9,091 bases of DNA from Promethearchaeota archaeon. GTDB taxonomy: Archaea > Asgardarchaeota > Lokiarchaeia > Sigyniarchaeales > SOKP01. Position numbers and translations under genes: made by a program. The stretch covers positions 1 through 9,091 of the forward strand of contig JAUWHL010000117.1 of assembly GCA_030605895.1 (NCBI GenBank), read 5' to 3'. The notes beneath the pieces were generated by a model, which made no database searches, was not told where the DNA came from, and saw only the letters and a list, made by a program, of their open reading frames with translations. Numbering within the stretch: the first letter of the stretch is position 1; each line of letters starts with the position of its first letter. Of this stretch, positions 6,006 through 9,091 are shown piece after piece.

Positions 6006-7250
6006 ATGACAAATAATAAAAACTCCTTAATTAGTGCTTTAATTGAAAAAGGAGTCAAAATACCGAATCCTTTATCTGTTGAGATAGGCGAGGATGTAAA
6101 TATTAATCTGATATCATCTGACGATGTTACAATACACTCTGGTTGTAAAATTTTTGGCAAAAAGACGCTTATCATGCAGGGGGTTAAGCTGGGCAGTAGG
6201 TCTCCGGTTACTATTAAAAATTGTCAATTAGGAAGAAATGTTGAATTAAAAGGGGGTTATTTTGAGGAATCAACGTTTCTGGATTCTGCGAATATGGGTG
6301 ATGGGGCTGAAGTCCGAGCAGGCTGTTTATTGGAAGAGGAATCTAATGGTGCTCATACTGTTGGTCTAAAACAAACAATTCTATTTCCTTTTGTTACATT
6401 AGGAAGCATTATTAATTTTTGTGATATTTTAATGGCCGGAGGAACAAGCAGAACAAATCATAGTGAGGTAGGTAGTTCGTATATTCATTTTAATTACACT
6501 CCTAATCAGGATAAAGCAACCGCATCTTTAATTGGAGATGTTTCACATGGAGTAATGCTCAATCAACCACCTATCTTTTTAGGAGGTCAAGGTGGATTAG
6601 TAGGACCAAGTCGGATAGGATATAATACAGTAATTGCAGCAGGAGTTATTTACCGCGGAGATTGTCCTCAAGGTCATAAGCTTTTAATGGGTAAAGAGTC
6701 TAAAAAAGAGGATGTGGATTTCTACCCCGGACTATATAGGAGTGTTAAAAAAAGAGTGATAAATTGTATTGAATATATCGCAAATATAATAGCTCTTATA
6801 CAATGGTACAAAATGGTACGTTCTAATTTTTATCAAGGAAGTGAAATGGAAAAATTACTTTATAAGGGTGCTGTAGAAAAGCTTGAGATTATTTACAATG
6901 AGAGAGTTAAAAGATTTAAAGCACTAGCTAATAAGATGGAAAAATCTATAGAATTATATAAATCAATTATGGGTAATAAAGCGTCAGAAGAGCTGATAAA
7001 TCAAAAAAGAGAGCTTTTTGAGAATATTCAAAAAATAGAGGATGGTTTCAGTGAGTGTTTGTCATATTCTGGGGATGAGAAAAAGAGAGATGAATTCTTA
7101 AATAATATAGATACAACAAGTAAGGACTATATTAATGTAATAAAAAATTTGAATAAACATAATTTTGAAATTGGAAATTCTTGGCTTTTAAGCATAATTG
7201 AAAAAACACGAAGTACAATAATAAAATATCTTCCATCTTTTATTCAATAA
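6006..7250 (+). CDS. Left-handed beta-helix protein with helical C-terminal domain, of the family often labelled UDP-N-acetylglucosamine pyrophosphorylase (414 aa)
   Basis: Residues 1-225 form hexapeptide-type repeats of a left-handed beta-helix, with highly conserved-looking runs: AGCLLEEESNGAHTVGLKQT (105-124), LMAGGTSRTNHSEVGSSYIH (142-161), FNYTPNQDKAT (162-172) and PIFLGGQGGLVGP (189-201). From memory these match a bacterial family (Deltaproteobacteria, Planctomycetes) carrying the UDP-GlcNAc pyrophosphorylase name. However, there is no N-terminal nucleotidyltransferase domain (no G-x-G-T-x-M-x-S-x-x-P-K loop), so by structure it resembles only the acyltransferase half of GlmU. Its true reaction is unknown; His117 and His152 are candidate active-site residues. 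Residues 230-414 are helical (IEYIANIIALIQWYKMVRS, then charged helices) and may mediate assembly. Likely a trimer, cytosolic. It converges on glmS 45 bp away, which supports amino-sugar metabolism. The first half of the gene is richer in G+C than its surroundings, hinting at transfer. Confidence 0.85.
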   Translation: MTNNKNSLISALIEKGVKIPNPLSVEIGEDVNINLISSDDVTIHSGCKIFGKKTLIMQGVKLGSRSPVTIKNCQLGRNVELKGGYFEESTFLDSANMGDGAEVRAGCLLEEESNGAHTVGLKQTILFPFVTLGSIINFCDILMAGGTSRTNHSEVGSSYIHFNYTPNQDKATASLIGDVSHGVMLNQPPIFLGGQGGLVGPSRIGYNTVIAAGVIYRGDCPQGHKLLMGKESKKEDVDFYPGLYRSVKKRVINCIEYIANIIALIQWYKMVRSNFYQGSEMEKLLYKGAVEKLEIIYNERVKRFKALANKMEKSIELYKSIMGNKASEELINQKRELFENIQKIEDGFSECLSYSGDEKKRDEFLNNIDTTSKDYINVIKNLNKHNFEIGNSWLLSIIEKTRSTIIKYLPSFIQ

Positions 7251-7295
7251 TCATTTTTTCGTTTAAAACGACTTTTATTGATTCAGACATAGAAG
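7251..7295. other. 45-bp convergent gap between the beta-helix gene and glmS
   Basis: The gap carries a T6 run just after the beta-helix stop and a smaller T-run further on. CGTTT-A-AAACG (7259-7269) is a short inverted repeat but too tight for a good hairpin. The T-rich stretch could end plus-strand transcription in archaeal fashion; nothing stronger is visible. Confidence 0.25.
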
Positions 7296-9089
7296 TTAAT
7301 GAACAGTAACAGTTTTTGAAAGATTAAGTGGTTTATCTGGGTCTAATCCGTGAAGTAGAGAGGCATAATATGCTAACAATTGTAAAGCTGGAGTAAATGT
7401 TATTGGACTGAAGATATTATGATATTTATCTCCCGGTTGGGGTATTTTAATTGTTAAATCACTTAATTCCGAAATAGTTTTATCACTTTCAACTACAAGA
7501 GAAATTATTTTACCCCCTCTTGCCTTAAATTCCATAACATTTCCAATTAACCTTTGATATGTCTCATCTGGAGGGGCTATAAATACAATAGGAAACCCTT
7601 CTCTAACTAAAGAAATTGGTCCATGCTTAGCATGTGCTGCCGAATAACCTTCGATAAAACGGCAAGCGACTTCCTTTAGTTTTAAACCTCCTTCCTTTGC
7701 AGTAGCGATTGATATTCCCCTTGCTAAAAAGAAAAATTGTGCACTTTTTTCTAACGTGTTTACGATATTTTTAATCTCATTGATATTTTCATTCAAAAAA
7801 TTCTCAATAATTTGAGGGGTTGATTTTAAAGCCATTTCATACTTTTCAATATCAGATTCTAATTCAACTTTTCTTAGTTTTGCAATTTCTAATGCTATTA
7901 AAGCTAAAGTAAGTACCTGAGTACAATAAGTCTTAGTCGCTGCCACCCCAATCTCTGGTCCTGCCTGAGTTACTATCACATCATCTGAATATCTGGTAAG
8001 GGTGGATCCCACCACATTTGTAATTGTTAGTATTTTTATATTTTTTTTAGTTTTTGCCCATCTAATTGCTTCAATTGTATCAATTGTTTCACCTGATTGT
8101 GAGAGTGCAATTATAACGGAATTATTTTTTAATGAATTAGACAATTGTGTTTGGAATTCAGAACATTCAATTGCTTGAATGTATTTACCTAAAAATCTCG
8201 AAACAATAAATTTTCCAGCTAAAGAAGCGTAAAATGATGTTCCTGCCGCGGTAATATAGATATTCTCTGCTGACCATAAAATATATGCAAAGATTCGTAA
8301 AGTATCTTTAGAAATTTTCAGAGTCCTTCTCATTGCAGTTGGCTCTTCATAAATTTCTTTTAGCATAAAATGTTTATAGCCTCCTTTTTCTGCTGCATCA
8401 ATATTCCATTCAATTATTTGCAATTCCTTATCAATTTTTTTATCATTTTTAATATCATAGAATTCAGCTTCCCCTGCTTTTAGAACAGCAAGTTCATCAT
8501 CTTCCATAATATAACACTTTCTTGTTAATGGTAAAAAAGCAGGAATATCCGAGGCTAAATACGTAGTCTTCCCTTCTTCTATTCCAATTACTAAAGGAGA
8601 TTCTTTTCTAACAACAATAATTAAGTCCGGGTTATCAACATGACAAACCGCCAGCCCATATGCTCCTTTACATAATTTCAATGCTTCAACTACTGAATCT
8701 TTGAAATTTAAGCCTTCTTTCAATTTATTTTCAATTAAATGAGGAATTACTTCTGTATCTGTCTCTGATTTAAAGACATGACCTTCTTGCGTAAGTTCTT
8801 TTCTTAATTCTATAAAATTGTCAATTATACCGTTATGAACAACTGCAATTTTATTAGAGCAATCTGTATGTGGATGACTATTGATTTTAGTGGGTGCTCC
8901 ATGAGTCGCCCACCTTGTATGTGCAAGGGCAAGTTTAGAGTCATTTGGGATTTCTGCTAAATTTATTTTTTTTTGAATTTCATCAATTTTTCCTGAATCT
9001 TTTTTAATAAATAATTTAGAATTAGATAAAGAAACTATTCCACATGAATCATATCCTCGATATTCTAAACGCTTAATTCCTTCAAGAAC
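7296..9089 (-). CDS. glmS: Glutamine-fructose-6-phosphate aminotransferase (isomerizing), N-terminus outside window
   Basis: GlmS makes glucosamine-6-phosphate from fructose-6-phosphate and glutamine, the first step to UDP-GlcNAc. The frame is open to the window edge, giving 597 residues; about 16-18 residues with the catalytic Cys (MCGI...) are missing. The glutaminase half shows EYRGYDSCGI (9-18), HTRWATHG (57-64), VVHNGIIDN (83-91) and SETDTE (108-113). The linker AAEKGGYKHFMLKEIYEEP precedes two SIS domains with TAAGTSFYAS (280-289), LSQSGETIDT (329-338), AGPEIGVAATKTY, EGGLKLKE (466-473), KHGP (488-491) and the closing NLSKTVTVH. The residues equivalent to E. coli Glu488, His504 and Lys603 (numbering without Met) are kept as Glu473, His489 and Lys592, with the same 16-residue Glu-His spacing. 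One oddity is AAHAKHGP where GELKHGP is usual. Apparent starts such as the TTG at 8723 are internal. Confidence 0.96.
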   Translation of the reverse strand, partial: VLEGIKRLEYRGYDSCGIVSLSNSKLFIKKDSGKIDEIQKKINLAEIPNDSKLALAHTRWATHGAPTKINSHPHTDCSNKIAVVHNGIIDNFIELRKELTQEGHVFKSETDTEVIPHLIENKLKEGLNFKDSVVEALKLCKGAYGLAVCHVDNPDLIIVVRKESPLVIGIEEGKTTYLASDIPAFLPLTRKCYIMEDDELAVLKAGEAEFYDIKNDKKIDKELQIIEWNIDAAEKGGYKHFMLKEIYEEPTAMRRTLKISKDTLRIFAYILWSAENIYITAAGTSFYASLAGKFIVSRFLGKYIQAIECSEFQTQLSNSLKNNSVIIALSQSGETIDTIEAIRWAKTKKNIKILTITNVVGSTLTRYSDDVIVTQAGPEIGVAATKTYCTQVLTLALIALEIAKLRKVELESDIEKYEMALKSTPQIIENFLNENINEIKNIVNTLEKSAQFFFLARGISIATAKEGGLKLKEVACRFIEGYSAAHAKHGPISLVREGFPIVFIAPPDETYQRLIGNVMEFKARGGKIISLVVESDKTISELSDLTIKIPQPGDKYHNIFSPITFTPALQLLAYYASLLHGLDPDKPLNLSKTVTVH

Positions 9090-9091
9090 AA

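Noticed and set aside
7259..7269. CGTTT-A-AAACG inverted repeat as a hairpin terminator
   Set aside because: With a 1-nt centre it cannot fold as a stable hairpin; it is kept only as a note under the convergent gap.
8721..8723. TTG as the start of the GlmS protein
   Set aside because: The frame continues to base 9089 with the complete glutaminase motifs HTRWATHG and VVHNGIIDN; the codon is an internal Leu.
1..9091. CRISPR array, tRNA/rRNA genes, transposase or toxin-antitoxin pair
   Set aside because: I looked for regularly spaced repeats, cloverleaf-like segments, rRNA-like sequence and small paired genes and found none; nearly all bases are covered by the seven genes.

Overview
The window is strongly AT-rich (roughly 30% G+C by eye) and densely coded. 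It holds seven protein genes and no RNA genes, CRISPR array or insertion sequence that I can see. The content fits an anaerobe: three genes of the 2-hydroxyacyl-CoA dehydratase / benzoyl-CoA reductase iron-sulfur family, a cytosolic GH13 glycosidase, a left-handed beta-helix protein and GlmS. TATA-like boxes at archaeal spacing upstream of several genes, weak purine-rich ribosome binding sites and the coiled-coil hypothetical protein suggest an archaeon, possibly of the Asgard/Lokiarchaeia type. That placement is inference only; an AT-rich anaerobic bacterium is not excluded.

Region 1 (1-3660, plus strand) is a dehydratase/reductase block. The 3' part of one HGD-D family subunit enters from the left edge. 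A full-length second subunit follows after a 3-nt gap, and a paralogue of that second subunit follows after a 242-bp spacer. The two full-length paralogues keep six cysteines in common and share near-identical nucleotide stretches. The spacer contains a short segment of unusually high G+C and a pair of 12-bp direct repeats.

Region 2 (3671-5868) is a divergent pair. A 190-residue coiled-coil protein of unknown function lies on the minus strand and a GH13 glycosidase with all catalytic residues lies on the plus strand. The 131-bp gap between them holds an exact 18-bp palindrome and TATA-like sequences. The coiled-coil gene ends only 10 nt from the last dehydratase gene, in convergent orientation.

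Region 3 (6006-9091) concerns amino sugars. A left-handed beta-helix protein on the plus strand belongs to a family often labelled UDP-GlcNAc pyrophosphorylase, although it has no nucleotidyltransferase domain. It converges on glmS (minus strand), whose first codons lie beyond the right edge. GlmS makes glucosamine-6-phosphate for UDP-GlcNAc, so these two neighbours plausibly serve sugar-nucleotide or glycan metabolism. The GH13 enzyme next door would act on internal alpha-glucans. I see no defence system or other clearly new multi-gene system. The most unusual items are the duplicated dehydratase-like subunit, the divergent palindrome, the helix-tailed beta-helix protein and the coiled-coil protein with a distinctive C-terminus.
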